Source: Bacteroidota bacterium (lineage in GTDB: Bacteria; Bacteroidota; Bacteroidia; B-17B0; Aurantibacillaceae). From it: a stretch of DNA of 64,000 nt. The translations under genes were made by a program, and so were the position numbers. Positions 44,462 to 53,688 of the stretch are shown piece after piece. The DNA is taken from NCBI GenBank assembly GCA_016711805.1, contig JADJSH010000012.1, positions 1-64,000 of the forward strand, written 5' to 3'. Under the pieces are notes generated by a model that did no database searches, was not told the origin of the DNA, and saw only the letters and a list, made by a program, of their open reading frames with translations. Each line of letters begins with the position of its first letter. Within the stretch, counting starts at the first letter, position 1.

Positions 44462-45165
44462 TCAATAATTTGGCATTCAAATAAGGAACTGAAATGTTTT
44501 TTTAGTTTTGCTTTTATTTCTGGCATATTAACCTCTTGACCTAATTCTTTATTTAAACTCGTCACAGCTTTATCCTGTATGCCACAAGGAATAATATTTT
44601 TAAAGTAATCTAAATTTGCATTTACATTAAAGCCCCAGCCATGCATGGTTACCCAACGACTGCAACGCACTCCCATAGCACAAATTTTGCGAGCTTTAAA
44701 TAGGTTGTCTTCATCTAACCATACACCAGTTTCTCCTTTGCTTCTTCCGGCTTTAATACCGTATTCATCTAAAGTTAAAATAATGGTTTCCTCTAGTAAA
44801 CGTAAATATTTATGAATGTCTGTAAAAAAATGATCTAGGTCTAAAATTGGATAACCAACTAATTGTCCTGGACCATGGTAAGTAATATCTCCACCTCGAT
44901 TTATTTTGTAATAAGTTGCCTGCTTTTCTTCAAGCTGATTATCATTAATTAGTAAATGAGAGGCATCACCACTTTTACCTAACGTATAAACGTGCGGATG
45001 TTCTACAAATAACAAATGATTTTTTGTTTCAATTTGTTCTTGAGGTTGTAAATTTCTATTGGAAATTTTTTGAGAAATGGTTTCATTAAATAAACTTTCT
45101 TGAAAGTCCCAACAGGCTTTATAATCCATAAGGCCAAGGTCTCTAAAAAGTACTTGTTTATTCAA
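44458..45165 (-). CDS. lipB: Octanoyltransferase (lipoyl synthesis)
   Basis: A 235-residue LipB that transfers octanoyl groups from acyl carrier protein to lipoate-dependent enzyme domains. Family motifs are clear: RGGDITYHGPGQLVGYPILDL, KICAMGVRCSRWVTMHG, and the catalytic cysteine Cys194 in NIIPCGI. The N-terminal extension (ACWDFQESLFNETI) is usual for Bacteroidota. lipA is not in the window. The gene is coupled by ATGA overlap to the downstream serine hydrolase and lies 12 bases after the isomerase gene. Confidence 0.95.
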   Translation of the reverse strand: MNKQVLFRDLGLMDYKACWDFQESLFNETISQKISNRNLQPQEQIETKNHLLFVEHPHVYTLGKSGDASHLLINDNQLEEKQATYYKINRGGDITYHGPGQLVGYPILDLDHFFTDIHKYLRLLEETIILTLDEYGIKAGRSKGETGVWLDEDNLFKARKICAMGVRCSRWVTMHGWGFNVNANLDYFKNIIPCGIQDKAVTSLNKELGQEVNMPEIKAKLKKHFSSLFECQIIE

Positions 45166-45177
45166 TGTGATTTATTT

Positions 45178-46158
45178 TTAGCTCTTAGCTAATTCGTTTT
45201 TCAAATTAGTAATCACGTTTACTTCAACGGCATCAATGTTTTTTAAATCAGCGATGTAGCAGCTAATCCAATCTCCGATATTTATTAAATAAAAGAATTG
45301 TTCAACTTTAGATGTTCCTTTTGCAGTAATATCTGTCACAGAATGACTATACTTTGCAAATAAAGTTTTACAAATATCGTAGCGTTTAATAGTTCTTTCA
45401 TAATCAAAAGATGTACGGAAAGTAACAACTGCTAATGCATCATTTTTCTCTACCCAACCTACTAATTCATTATGATTCATTTCAGGTAAAGTATGATGCC
45501 AGCATAACATTTTACTGTTTTCGTTTATTTGTTGCCTGAATCTTACAGCAGCACCTTCACAAGATCCTAGTGAATATATTACAGGTATTTTGTTCAATAA
45601 TTTTTTTGCAATAATTGCTGATTCAACTTTGATTGCTTCTTTTTCATCATCCAATAATGTAATAGTTGCTTTTACTTGATGTAATAAATCCGTTTTTACA
45701 AATCCATTAAACTGAACTATTTTAAATAATTGCACTAATGAGTATCCTATGCAGGAACGTGGAGGATGTCCTCCAGGAATAATAATCGTATCAAATTTAT
45801 ATTTCTCAGCAATAGCACGAACTTCGCCACCACTAGTCACGCAAACAATTTGTGCGTTTTTATCAATGGCCTGCTTCATAGCAGATAATGTTTCTTCTGT
45901 ATTGCCGCTATATGATGAAATAATTACCAACGAATTTGCATTTACAAATTCAGGTAAAAAATAGTCTTTATTGATAGTAATTGGAACAGGGCATTCAGTC
46001 TGAACTAATTCTGATAAGAGTGTACCGCCAATACCAGAGCCACCTAAACCAGTAACTACAATATTTTGGATGTTATTTTTTTTTGTTAAAACAGCTGCAT
46101 TTGCAATGTCTAACGCTTCTTGTAATTGTTTAGTAAATCCTTCTACTAATGTCTTCAT
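45178..46158 (-). CDS. Bifunctional phosphoglucose/phosphomannose isomerase-like SIS protein
   Basis: From ATG 46158 (MKTLVEGFTKQL) the product has 326 residues; ten extra codons are open upstream but not needed. Two SIS domains are visible: VTGLGGSGIGGTLLSELV and ISSYSGNTEETLSA in the first, and YSLGSCEGAAVRFRQQINENSK plus LPEMNHNELVGW in the second. The latter holds the His/Glu residues of the archaeal-type PGI/PMI family. It would interconvert glucose-6-P or mannose-6-P with fructose-6-P, feeding NDP-sugar synthesis (rmlA at 47.7 kb and the nucleotidyltransferase at 22 kb). Confidence 0.85.
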   Translation of the reverse strand: MKTLVEGFTKQLQEALDIANAAVLTKKNNIQNIVVTGLGGSGIGGTLLSELVQTECPVPITINKDYFLPEFVNANSLVIISSYSGNTEETLSAMKQAIDKNAQIVCVTSGGEVRAIAEKYKFDTIIIPGGHPPRSCIGYSLVQLFKIVQFNGFVKTDLLHQVKATITLLDDEKEAIKVESAIIAKKLLNKIPVIYSLGSCEGAAVRFRQQINENSKMLCWHHTLPEMNHNELVGWVEKNDALAVVTFRTSFDYERTIKRYDICKTLFAKYSHSVTDITAKGTSKVEQFFYLINIGDWISCYIADLKNIDAVEVNVITNLKNELAKS

Positions 46159-46238
46159 AATAAAAAAGTAATAAGGTAAAAATAGCAAAAATATTGCAAT
46201 TTAATAGTAATTACAGTTAATTTAAAGTAATAATAAGG

Positions 46239-46676
46239 TTAGATTTTTTCGTAAGATTTAACAGAATCTACCCATTTCTGAGGGACTTCAATGGTTTCTT
46301 TGGTATCGTAATTAATACAAACTAAGGTACTTTTACCATAAGCGCATAAGTATTTATTATGCTCGTCTTCAATGGTCAAAACGTTTTCAATTTCAAAGCT
46401 TTTTGTGCCAAAACGAGTGATTTTTGTGTAGCAATACACCTCATCTTCTAATAAAATGGGACGTTTGTAATTGATTTCTGTATTCGCTAAAATCATTCCC
46501 GTTTTAATCCAATCAATACTATTACTGAAAACATCTTTAAAATATCCTACACGAGCTGTTTCAAAATAAGTAATGTGATTAGCATTATTGACATGCCCTT
46601 GTTTATCAATATCCTTAAAACGAACTTGTATTTTAAGCTTGTGAATGTATGAAGATAAAAGTTCGTGCAGTTCCAT
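46239..46676 (-). CDS. Acyl-CoA thioesterase, hotdog fold (4HBT)
   Basis: A 145-residue single hotdog domain. The signature RFKDIDKQGHVNNANHITYFETARVGYF carries the catalytic Asp and the HxNN pattern of 4-hydroxybenzoyl-CoA-type thioesterases such as YbgC. It hydrolyses an acyl-CoA in the cytoplasm; the acyl chain is not predictable. Its ATG lies two bases after the polyprenyl synthase stop, so the two are co-transcribed. Confidence 0.88.
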   Translation of the reverse strand: MELHELLSSYIHKLKIQVRFKDIDKQGHVNNANHITYFETARVGYFKDVFSNSIDWIKTGMILANTEINYKRPILLEDEVYCYTKITRFGTKSFEIENVLTIEDEHNKYLCAYGKSTLVCINYDTKETIEVPQKWVDSVKSYEKI

Positions 46677-46678
46677 GG

Positions 46679-47662
46679 TTATACTTCTCTATTTAATAAA
46701 TGCAAGGCAAATTCTTTTAGGCTATTTTTTTTAGCGGTATTCGCTTCTAATTCTTCCAAATGTTTTAAAGCTATATCTGTGTGCTTATTAGCTTCTTTGA
46801 TTGCCAATTCTTTTACTCCTAGAGTATTGTAAAGAGCAGTTACTTGTTTTACTTTTTCTGAATTTGAAATTTCCTTAGAGAATAATAAGTTATTTAATTC
46901 TTTAGTTTGAGTTTCATTAGCTAACTCAAATGCATCTAAGAGCATAAAGGTTTTTTTGTTAGAGATGATATCGCCCCCCACTTGTTTTCCGAATTTTTCG
47001 TCATCAGCATAAACATCTAATACATCATCTAAAATTTGAAAAGCAATGCCAACATGTTTCCCAAATTCGTATAAATGTTGCTGACTTTGCTCTGATGCAC
47101 CTGCGCAAATGGCACCCATTTGTAAGCTACAGCCTAATAATACAGCTGTTTTATAGGTAATCATGTGTATGTAATTTTCAACACTTACATTGTCTTGTGT
47201 TTCAAAGTTCATGTCATATTGTTGACCTTCGCATACTTCTAATCCTGTTTTTGAAAACAAATTAAGTAATTGTGGAACATGAACTTTGTTTGATTTGGCA
47301 AGCACTTCAAAGGCTTTTACCATCATGCCATCACCACTTAATAAAGCAATGTTGTGATTCCATTTTTCGTGAACGGTCGTATTTCCTCTACGCAATGGTG
47401 CATTATCTAAAATATCATCATGTATTAACGAAAAATTATGAAATAATTCTACTGATAAGGCTGCATGAATGGCTTCTTTTGGATCGGCGTCAAACAAATC
47501 ACAACCAACTAAAGTTAATAAAGGACGAACGCGTTTGCCACCAAGGCCAAGAATATAGCTCATTGGTTTATACATTTCCTGAGGCTTAGCTTTACCTAAA
47601 GAAACTTGCTGTTGATCAATGGCTTGATTTAAAATACTAAATAAAGACGAGTATGCTTGCAC
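46679..47662 (-). CDS. Polyprenyl (trans-isoprenyl) diphosphate synthase
   Basis: A 327-residue class I prenyl synthase. The first Asp-rich motif is LIHDDILDNAPLRRG, the second is FQILDDVLDVYAD, and GGKRVRPLLTLVG near the N-terminus binds isopentenyl diphosphate. It may make farnesyl, geranylgeranyl or a longer chain for menaquinone; the product length cannot be read with certainty. Its substrates come from the MEP pathway, whose first gene, dxs, is at 4.5-6.5 kb. It starts nine bases beyond the stop of rmlA in the same direction. Confidence 0.92.
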   Translation of the reverse strand: MQAYSSLFSILNQAIDQQQVSLGKAKPQEMYKPMSYILGLGGKRVRPLLTLVGCDLFDADPKEAIHAALSVELFHNFSLIHDDILDNAPLRRGNTTVHEKWNHNIALLSGDGMMVKAFEVLAKSNKVHVPQLLNLFSKTGLEVCEGQQYDMNFETQDNVSVENYIHMITYKTAVLLGCSLQMGAICAGASEQSQQHLYEFGKHVGIAFQILDDVLDVYADDEKFGKQVGGDIISNKKTFMLLDAFELANETQTKELNNLLFSKEISNSEKVKQVTALYNTLGVKELAIKEANKHTDIALKHLEELEANTAKKNSLKEFALHLLNREV

Positions 47663-47671
47663 AGGAATAAA

Positions 47672-48538
47672 TTATTTGGCTTCTGCCATTTTTAGTAAGT
47701 AAGTTCCATAACCACTTTTGGTTAATGGAGTTGCTATTTTTATTAATTGTTCTTTAGTAATGAACCCCATTTTAAAAGCAATTTCCTCAATACAACCGAT
47801 TTTTAAACCTTGACGTTCTTCAATTACTTGCACAAACTGACCAGCTTGCATTAATGAGGCAAAAGTGCCAGTATCTAACCAAGCTGTTCCTCTGTCCAGA
47901 ATGGAAACTTTTAACTGTTTACGTTTTAAGTATTCTTTGTTAACGTCAGTAATTTCATATTCTCCACGAGGAGATGGTTTTAATGTTTTTGCAATTTCAA
48001 CTACTGAGTTGTCGTAAAAATATAAACCTGGTACTGCATAATTTGATTTTGGTTCGGTAGGTTTTTCTTCAATTGATAAGACATTAAAATCTTTGTCAAA
48101 ATCTACTACACCATATCGTTCAGGGTCGCTTACATGATATGCAAATACAACACCACCATCAGGATTATTAATTTTTTGGAGCATTCGGCCTAAACCAACC
48201 CCATAAAAAATATTATCGCCTAATACTAAGGCTACTTTATCGTTACCAATAAATTTTTCGCCAATGACAAAAGCTTGTGCTAAACCATTAGGAACTTCTT
48301 GAACAGCATAAGTAAACTTACAGCCTAATTGCTCTCCAGTTCCTAATAAGCGTTCAAAATTTGGTAAATCGGTTGGGGTAGAGATAATTAGAATTTCATT
48401 AATTCCAGCCATCATCAATACAGATAGTGGATAGTAAATCATGGGTTTATCATAAATAGGCATCATTTGTTTACTCATCGCCAATGTTAATGGATGTAAA
48501 CGAGTTCCTGAGCCTCCAGCTAATATAATACCTTTCAT
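47672..48538 (-). CDS. rmlA: Glucose-1-phosphate thymidylyltransferase
   Basis: A 288-residue RmlA/RfbA making dTDP-glucose, first step to dTDP-rhamnose and other surface sugars. Typical segments: ILAGGSGTRLHPLTLAMSKQM, PIYDKPMIYYPLSVLM, QEVPNGLAQAFVIGEKF, LGDNIFYG, KPTEPKSNYAVPGLYFYD and RGTAWLDTGT. The other rml genes are not in this window, so here it stands apart from the usual cluster. It is divergent from ctaA with a 122-base shared promoter region. Confidence 0.95.
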   Translation of the reverse strand: MKGIILAGGSGTRLHPLTLAMSKQMMPIYDKPMIYYPLSVLMMAGINEILIISTPTDLPNFERLLGTGEQLGCKFTYAVQEVPNGLAQAFVIGEKFIGNDKVALVLGDNIFYGVGLGRMLQKINNPDGGVVFAYHVSDPERYGVVDFDKDFNVLSIEEKPTEPKSNYAVPGLYFYDNSVVEIAKTLKPSPRGEYEITDVNKEYLKRKQLKVSILDRGTAWLDTGTFASLMQAGQFVQVIEERQGLKIGCIEEIAFKMGFITKEQLIKIATPLTKSGYGTYLLKMAEAK

Positions 48539-48634
48539 ATTGTGTTTAATTTTAGTGCTTTAAAAGTAAGATTTTTATTTTAAAACAATTGCTTTTTTCA
48601 AGTGTTTTTATGATAATATTAAGCAAATGCTTAG

Positions 48635-48642
48635 TAAGTTTG
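48635..48642 (+). promoter_or_regulatory. Candidate -7 box (TAAGTTTG) for ctaA
   Basis: Matches TAnnTTTG and ends 18 bases before the ctaA ATG. The -33 region has no clear TTG at the standard spacing. Confidence 0.35.
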
Positions 48643-48660
48643 TAGGCAAATTTATTCTCC

Positions 48661-49716
48661 ATGATTTCTCAAAATTCAAATAAAGCAGTTATTTATTGGC
48701 TTCTTACTGGCTGCGCCTTGGTTTATTTAATGGTTGTTATTGGATGTATAACACGTTTAACGCATTCGGGCCTATCTATTACCGATTGGAGTTTTATGGG
48801 CTCGATGCCCCCATTATCTGAAGAAGCATGGTTAGAACGTTTTGCTAAATATCAGCAAAGTCCAGAATTTATTAAGGTGAATTATTCAATGCAATTACCT
48901 GAATTTAAGCATATCTTTTTTTGGGAATATTTTCACCGTATGGTTGGTCGCACCATGATGTATGTATTTGCTATTGGTTTGATTATTTTAATTATCCGTA
49001 AAAAAATTAATAAGCAAATGCTTCCATCTTTAATTTTATTGTTTTTTATGGGAGCCATGCAAGCCGTTATTGGTTGGTGGATGGTTTACAGTGGTTTACA
49101 AGCAAAACCTGCGGTAAGTCATTTTAGATTAGCTACACATTTGATGAGTGCTTTTACGTTATTTGCATTTACATTTTGGTTTGCACTTCAATTATTAAAT
49201 CCTAAAGAAGAAATAAAAGAAGCTAATGATGGAACTAAATTAAAATGGTGGTCGGTTTCTTTTTTTGTGATCTTAATTATTCAAATTATTTATGGAGCCT
49301 TTACAGCTGGTTATGTAGAAGGCGATGCTGCTAAAATACGTCCGGGACAAATATTTAATACTTGGCCAAAAATGGGCGATGATTGGATACCGGAGCAAGT
49401 AACAATGAAAGATAGTTTTTATTTAAACTTTTTTGAAAATGCTAGCGGTATTCAGTTTATGCACCGGATGTTAGCTATATTAGTTTGTGTTGTTTTATGT
49501 GTGATCTGGTACAAGTCGTCTAAATTGAAGCTAAATGCTTCTCAATACAGAGGGATTACTTTTTTAATTTATGGAGTTACTCTACAATTTATTTTGGGAG
49601 TTTTGACTTTATTATATCACGTTCCAGTTGTGTTAGGTGTATTACACCAAACTGGCGCTTTCTTTTTATTTGCAACGAGTGTGTATTTAATTTTTCATAC
49701 GTTTAAGAAAAATTAA
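48661..49716 (+). CDS. ctaA: Heme A synthase (CtaA/COX15 type)
   Basis: A 351-residue inner-membrane protein with eight hydrophobic segments that oxidises heme O to heme A for aa3-type cytochrome oxidase. The heme-ligand histidines are in EYFHRMVGR, VSHFRLATHLM, FMHRMLAIL and LHQTGAFFLF. RLTHSGLSITDWSFMGSMPP is the long first loop of the COX15 type. This indicates aerobic respiration. A small membrane protein gene follows without a gap. Confidence 0.95.
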   Translation: MISQNSNKAVIYWLLTGCALVYLMVVIGCITRLTHSGLSITDWSFMGSMPPLSEEAWLERFAKYQQSPEFIKVNYSMQLPEFKHIFFWEYFHRMVGRTMMYVFAIGLIILIIRKKINKQMLPSLILLFFMGAMQAVIGWWMVYSGLQAKPAVSHFRLATHLMSAFTLFAFTFWFALQLLNPKEEIKEANDGTKLKWWSVSFFVILIIQIIYGAFTAGYVEGDAAKIRPGQIFNTWPKMGDDWIPEQVTMKDSFYLNFFENASGIQFMHRMLAILVCVVLCVIWYKSSKLKLNASQYRGITFLIYGVTLQFILGVLTLLYHVPVVLGVLHQTGAFFLFATSVYLIFHTFKKN

Positions 49717-49717
49717 T

Positions 49718-50011
49718 GTGAATAAATTGCTTAAATTATTAGAAGTTATAGTTGAAGCTTTTTCATTCATGAAAATAGTTTTGTCTCCTTTATTAATTGG
49801 TTTGTTTATAGGTATTGTTATTTATGCAAATAAAACAGATAATATCGGATTAACAATAGGTATTGTTGTTACACTTACTGGACTCATAGCTGGAATTTTA
49901 TTGGCCTTGTGGGCGAGGAAAAACAGTGGTAGTGCAGTGGAATTTAATGCACGTATTAATGCTTCTCCAGATATTGATGAGATTATTAGAAAGGATAAAC
50001 CAAATCAATAA
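49718..50011 (+). CDS. Small hypothetical membrane protein next to ctaA
   Basis: A 97-residue product with two membrane helices (IVLSPLLIGLFIGIVIYA and LTIGIVVTLTGLIAGILLAL) and a polar C-terminus (EFNARINASPDIDEIIRKD). The GTG start follows the ctaA stop by one base, so the genes are translationally linked. Not recognised; proximity suggests a respiratory or membrane role, which is inference only. Confidence 0.65.
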   Translation: MNKLLKLLEVIVEAFSFMKIVLSPLLIGLFIGIVIYANKTDNIGLTIGIVVTLTGLIAGILLALWARKNSGSAVEFNARINASPDIDEIIRKDKPNQ

Positions 50012-50022
50012 TTATTTATATT

Positions 50023-51435
50023 TTACCTAATCCCAATAATTGTATTTTTCTTTCTTGTTCTGAATAGTGCATTGAATTTATATTCAATGCCTTCACTTGG
50101 CATTAATGCTGGAGATTGGGCTAACTGCATTAAATTATTTATAAAGAAAAATCCAGAAAAGTTTTTAATGTTATAGGCTTGTTTAGCCGTGCTATTCTGA
50201 GATTGATGTAAAATCACCCAATCTTGCTTAGGATTAGCTTTTAAATAAGCTTTGTAGGCTTTAGTACTATCATCTAAACATACACTCACAAAAGTAACCT
50301 TGTCACTAAACTTTTTCTTCAGATCAATTATCTTTTGCATTTCTTTCATGCTATTGTCGCTTTCCGTTGAAAAGAAATTGAGGTAAATGTATTTTCCTTT
50401 GTAGTTTGAAAGATAAACATTTGCACCCGTTTTATCAGTAGCTATAAAATCAGGTGCTGGAGCGCCTGGTTGTAATTTATAAACCGACTGCAATAAATTA
50501 CCAGCAATTTTTTTATGTTCCTCAATTCTGGTTTCTCTATATAATTGTTCAATGACACTTTGTACTTGCTTTTTATCAAAATCAGAACTATAGTAAAAAT
50601 CAATTAAGCCTTTTAAAATTAAGAGTTCTCGAACGGTATCATTGGTAATAGATTTATCAGATCTAAATTGATTTTTTAAATCATTATAATCTGCAAATGC
50701 ACTTATACTATTATAAATATTACCTCCGTTTTTTGTGGAAGCATAAGCTTTTAAATAACCTTTAAAATGAGTGTTGAAAAATTGCATGTATTCGTAGTTG
50801 CTATACAGAATTGGTTTTTTGTCGATGTACTGGTTATATAGTATTGTTTTACTGCGAGAGATATTTGAAAAAAAATCAGCAAAAGAGTATTCTAAATAAT
50901 TTTTGAAATAAGGATTTTTAATATGAGCATATCTTTTTTTACTTGTCACTAAAAATGTATCCAATATGGCATTTAGTTTAGCAGGAGATAAATACGCGTC
51001 TTTTTTATTTGCGAATAGTTGATTATACTGTGTATTAAAATCAACGATTAAGGCATTTAATTCAGTACTATCTTTTCCGTAAACACTTATGTTAACAGTA
51101 GTTTCTGTGCCTTCTTGATTATTGGTTAAAGAATCTTTTCCCGGAAAATAAATGCCGTAAACAAAATTTGGTTGCACATATATTTTACCGATTAAATTGT
51201 CAATATTAATTAATATAGGTTTAGTAATGGTAGACTGCAATTTCAATTCAAAGTAACCATTTGCATCTACAGTATCGGCACTTTCTTTAGTTCTGGTGTA
51301 AGTAACATAGTCCGAAAAATCGCTTAAAACCACTTCTTTTCCAATATGAGATGCATCTGCTTTACCTTTAATGGTAATGTTTTGTGCACTACTGTTTATG
51401 GAGATAATTAATATTAGAAAAAGAAAAACTCGCAT
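50023..51435 (-). CDS. TlpA/AhpC-TSA-like secreted protein lacking the CxxC motif
   Basis: From ATG 51435 (MRVFLFLILIISINSSAQ, signal peptide) the product has 470 residues. The N-terminal part resembles the beta-rich domain of Bacteroidota thiol-disulfide proteins (NITIKGKADASHIGKEVVL). The C-terminal 140 residues form a thioredoxin fold (PGAPAPDFIATDKTGANVYLS, GKYIYLNFFSTESDNSMKEM). Where active members have WCxxC, this protein reads STESDNS, so it cannot do ordinary disulfide exchange. It may be a structural or sensing relative. Six upstream codons are open but would break the signal peptide. Confidence 0.78.
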   Translation of the reverse strand: MRVFLFLILIISINSSAQNITIKGKADASHIGKEVVLSDFSDYVTYTRTKESADTVDANGYFELKLQSTITKPILINIDNLIGKIYVQPNFVYGIYFPGKDSLTNNQEGTETTVNISVYGKDSTELNALIVDFNTQYNQLFANKKDAYLSPAKLNAILDTFLVTSKKRYAHIKNPYFKNYLEYSFADFFSNISRSKTILYNQYIDKKPILYSNYEYMQFFNTHFKGYLKAYASTKNGGNIYNSISAFADYNDLKNQFRSDKSITNDTVRELLILKGLIDFYYSSDFDKKQVQSVIEQLYRETRIEEHKKIAGNLLQSVYKLQPGAPAPDFIATDKTGANVYLSNYKGKYIYLNFFSTESDNSMKEMQKIIDLKKKFSDKVTFVSVCLDDSTKAYKAYLKANPKQDWVILHQSQNSTAKQAYNIKNFSGFFFINNLMQLAQSPALMPSEGIEYKFNALFRTRKKNTIIGIR

Positions 51436-51501
51436 ATGGTTGTATAATACCAAATATACAATTAGTTACAGATAAATTTCGGGATGATTTACTAAAATAT
51501 G

Positions 51502-52044
51502 TTATTCTAATGATTGAGCGAAAAAACTAAAATGCACATTTCCGTATTTTCGGGTCTCCACATAATTTTTCTTAGAACTTAAATTTGTTCTTTGTCCATG
51601 CTCAATAATCAGCCACCCACCTTCATTTAAAAGCTTATGAGTAAATACTAAGTCATGAATTTGAGCAATGTTTTCTAATTCGTATGGTGGATCGGCAAAA
51701 ATAACATCATAGGTTGAGTGCGATTTCTCGAGGTATTTAAAAACATCTGCTCTATCAGTTATAATTGAATTTAGTTTTAAGGCTTTAGCGGTGTCTTTAA
51801 CAAAATATAAACAAGGTGAATGCTTGTCAATAGCGTAAATTTTTTGAGCGCCACGCGACGCAAATTCTAAACTAATATTGCCAGTTCCACAAAATAAATC
51901 TAAAACAGTTAATCCCTCAAAGTCAATTTTGTTATTTAAAATATTAAATAAGCCTTCTTTAGCAAAATCGGTTGTTGGCCTAACAGGTAAGTTTTTTGGT
52001 GCAATTATTTGTTTGCCTTTGTATGTACCGCCAATTATTCGCAA
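51502..52044 (-). CDS. rsmD: 16S rRNA (guanine(966)-N2)-methyltransferase
   Basis: A 180-residue Rossmann methyltransferase. The N-terminus MRIIGGTYKGKQIIAPKNLPVRPTTDFAKEGLFNIL is typical. The SAM-binding motif is VLDLFCGTGNISLE and the catalytic motif is FADPPYEL. It methylates G966 in the decoding region of 16S rRNA. It overlaps the DUF3822 gene by ten bases, an arrangement frequent in Bacteroidota. Confidence 0.95.
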   Translation of the reverse strand: MRIIGGTYKGKQIIAPKNLPVRPTTDFAKEGLFNILNNKIDFEGLTVLDLFCGTGNISLEFASRGAQKIYAIDKHSPCLYFVKDTAKALKLNSIITDRADVFKYLEKSHSTYDVIFADPPYELENIAQIHDLVFTHKLLNEGGWLIIEHGQRTNLSSKKNYVETRKYGNVHFSFFAQSLE

Positions 52045-52877
52045 AACAATCTATTGATTAAAGTGTAATTAAAATGTTGTGGAGTGCCTGTAACTCCCGA
52101 CCAGTTTAAGCTTTTGTTGCCAAGCGCCAGTCGTATGTTTTTGATATACTTTTTTAATGAAGTAATTAGTTCGGAATTGGCATCTAAATTTCCTACAATA
52201 CTAATATTTGCAGTTAAAGGATTTAATTGATATTGCTCTAAAATAAAAAGAACATAGTATAATACGTCTTCTTGTGTTTTTATAGAAAACTGATTTGCTA
52301 ATACTAATTTTTGTTCCTGCTTTACTACAACTTCTATATAATTTGCGTGAATAGATAAAACGATATGTTCTTTTAGTAATTCTTCAGAAACTAACATCAG
52401 TTTGGAGAGTACACTCAAACCATGTTTTAATTGATGGTTAGGAAAAATTAAATCTAAAGTTGATTTTAACGATTCATCTACTGCAAATATTAATTTAATC
52501 TCTGTGGTTACATCATCTGTTAAAATTAATTTATCATCTGTAGAGCCGGTATTAAATTCTAACATCGACCGATTGCTATCGCTATTATAAAATGCAGTAG
52601 GACACAGGGTAAACTGCTGAGTAAAATAATTTATATAAACGTGTAGATATTGTTTTTTTGAAAATTGAAAATGTTTAATGGCACTTATAAAGTGTTCGCT
52701 TAATGTATGTTTTAAGACATTTTCAATAGGATAGTCGCAAATAAATAAGGGCTTATTTTGTGCAGATTCCAATTCGCAAAACTGAATTAGATTTTCTGAT
52801 AACTCAATAACCAGGGTATCTGCCGAGTTGGAAGATTGACCGAATGATGTATGATTTATATTAATTTCTGCTGACAT
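52035..52877 (-). CDS. DUF3822 family protein
   Basis: A 280-residue soluble protein matching DUF3822, a Bacteroidota family commonly next to rsmD. Alternating strands and helices (DTLVIELSENLIQFCELES, KQYLHVYINYFTQQFTLCP, HIVLSIHANYIEVVVKQEQKLVLANQF, ANISIVGNLDANSELI) suggest a pair of actin/hexokinase-like subdomains. No catalytic motif or function is established. Overlap with rsmD suggests shared expression. Confidence 0.8.
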   Translation of the reverse strand: MSAEININHTSFGQSSNSADTLVIELSENLIQFCELESAQNKPLFICDYPIENVLKHTLSEHFISAIKHFQFSKKQYLHVYINYFTQQFTLCPTAFYNSDSNRSMLEFNTGSTDDKLILTDDVTTEIKLIFAVDESLKSTLDLIFPNHQLKHGLSVLSKLMLVSEELLKEHIVLSIHANYIEVVVKQEQKLVLANQFSIKTQEDVLYYVLFILEQYQLNPLTANISIVGNLDANSELITSLKKYIKNIRLALGNKSLNWSGVTGTPQHFNYTLINRLFCE

Positions 52878-52924
52878 TGTTTGAATTACAAAACTAAACT
52901 ATTAATACGATTACGAAAATATTA

Positions 52925-53686
52925 TTACTGTTTTTTAGGGTAAAAGACTTCTGTTGGCAGCGAATCATGAGCTTTGATGTCATAATACTCCTCTACTTGT
53001 TCTATTTTGCCATTTCTTTTAAAGGTTACTTTTGTTTCGGTATAGCCATCGCAGCTCTTTTGAAAAGCATCAAAAGTCATATCCATGGTACTTTTTTCAT
53101 CCATCTTTTCAATGATTCTAACTACTCGCCAATTTTTTTTACTCACCCAAATTTGATTTGATAGTGTATCGCCTTCTAAAGCTCCAATAACGCAAACGGC
53201 TTGTTTATCCCATTTTTGGTTAGATAATACTTGAGTCTTATATCCTTCCTTTTTCAAACGAGCTTCAATATCTACGGGTTCTCTGTAATACATTCCTCCT
53301 AATAATAGTAATAGAATATTAGAATCGTATTTAGTTTTTTTAAGTTCGTTTTTTCTATAACTGTAAGAACTGTCATTTCTAAAAATCACATAATTACCTT
53401 CCGTTTTATCGCCAAAATCTATTCTAAATTTGTCGGGAAATTCAATGTATTCATGCCATTCTGAATGTCCAATAATACTGTCGTTTCTGTAATGGGTGTT
53501 TTTTTGAGAAAAAGTATATATTTTGCAGGGGCTTTGTCTGTATTTTTGATACATAAAATCAATCACATCTTTTCCGTTTTCAAATTTTATTCTTGGTGTA
53601 GCAGCATCAATATCAAGGCTTATGACTTGTGCATTAACAAATAGTTGGAATAACAGTAAGGCAATTATTATGATCTTATGGCCCAT
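52925..53686 (-). CDS. LolA-like periplasmic protein of unknown function
   Basis: From ATG 53686 (MGHKIIIIALLLFQLFVNA, signal peptide) the product has 253 residues. The body resembles outer-membrane lipoprotein-sorting (LolA-like) folds: IEFPDKFRIDFGDKTEGNYVIFRNDSSYSYR, then a hydrophobic helix with DSNILLLLLGGMY, and the strand pair IWVSKKNWRVVRIIEKMDE. Such folds bind lipid chains. The upstream 12 codons are open but not needed. The RNA methyltransferase gene ends in these open codons at 53689. Confidence 0.65.
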   Translation of the reverse strand: MGHKIIIIALLLFQLFVNAQVISLDIDAATPRIKFENGKDVIDFMYQKYRQSPCKIYTFSQKNTHYRNDSIIGHSEWHEYIEFPDKFRIDFGDKTEGNYVIFRNDSSYSYRKNELKKTKYDSNILLLLLGGMYYREPVDIEARLKKEGYKTQVLSNQKWDKQAVCVIGALEGDTLSNQIWVSKKNWRVVRIIEKMDEKSTMDMTFDAFQKSCDGYTETKVTFKRNGKIEQVEEYYDIKAHDSLPTEVFYPKKQ

Positions 53687-53688
53687 GA

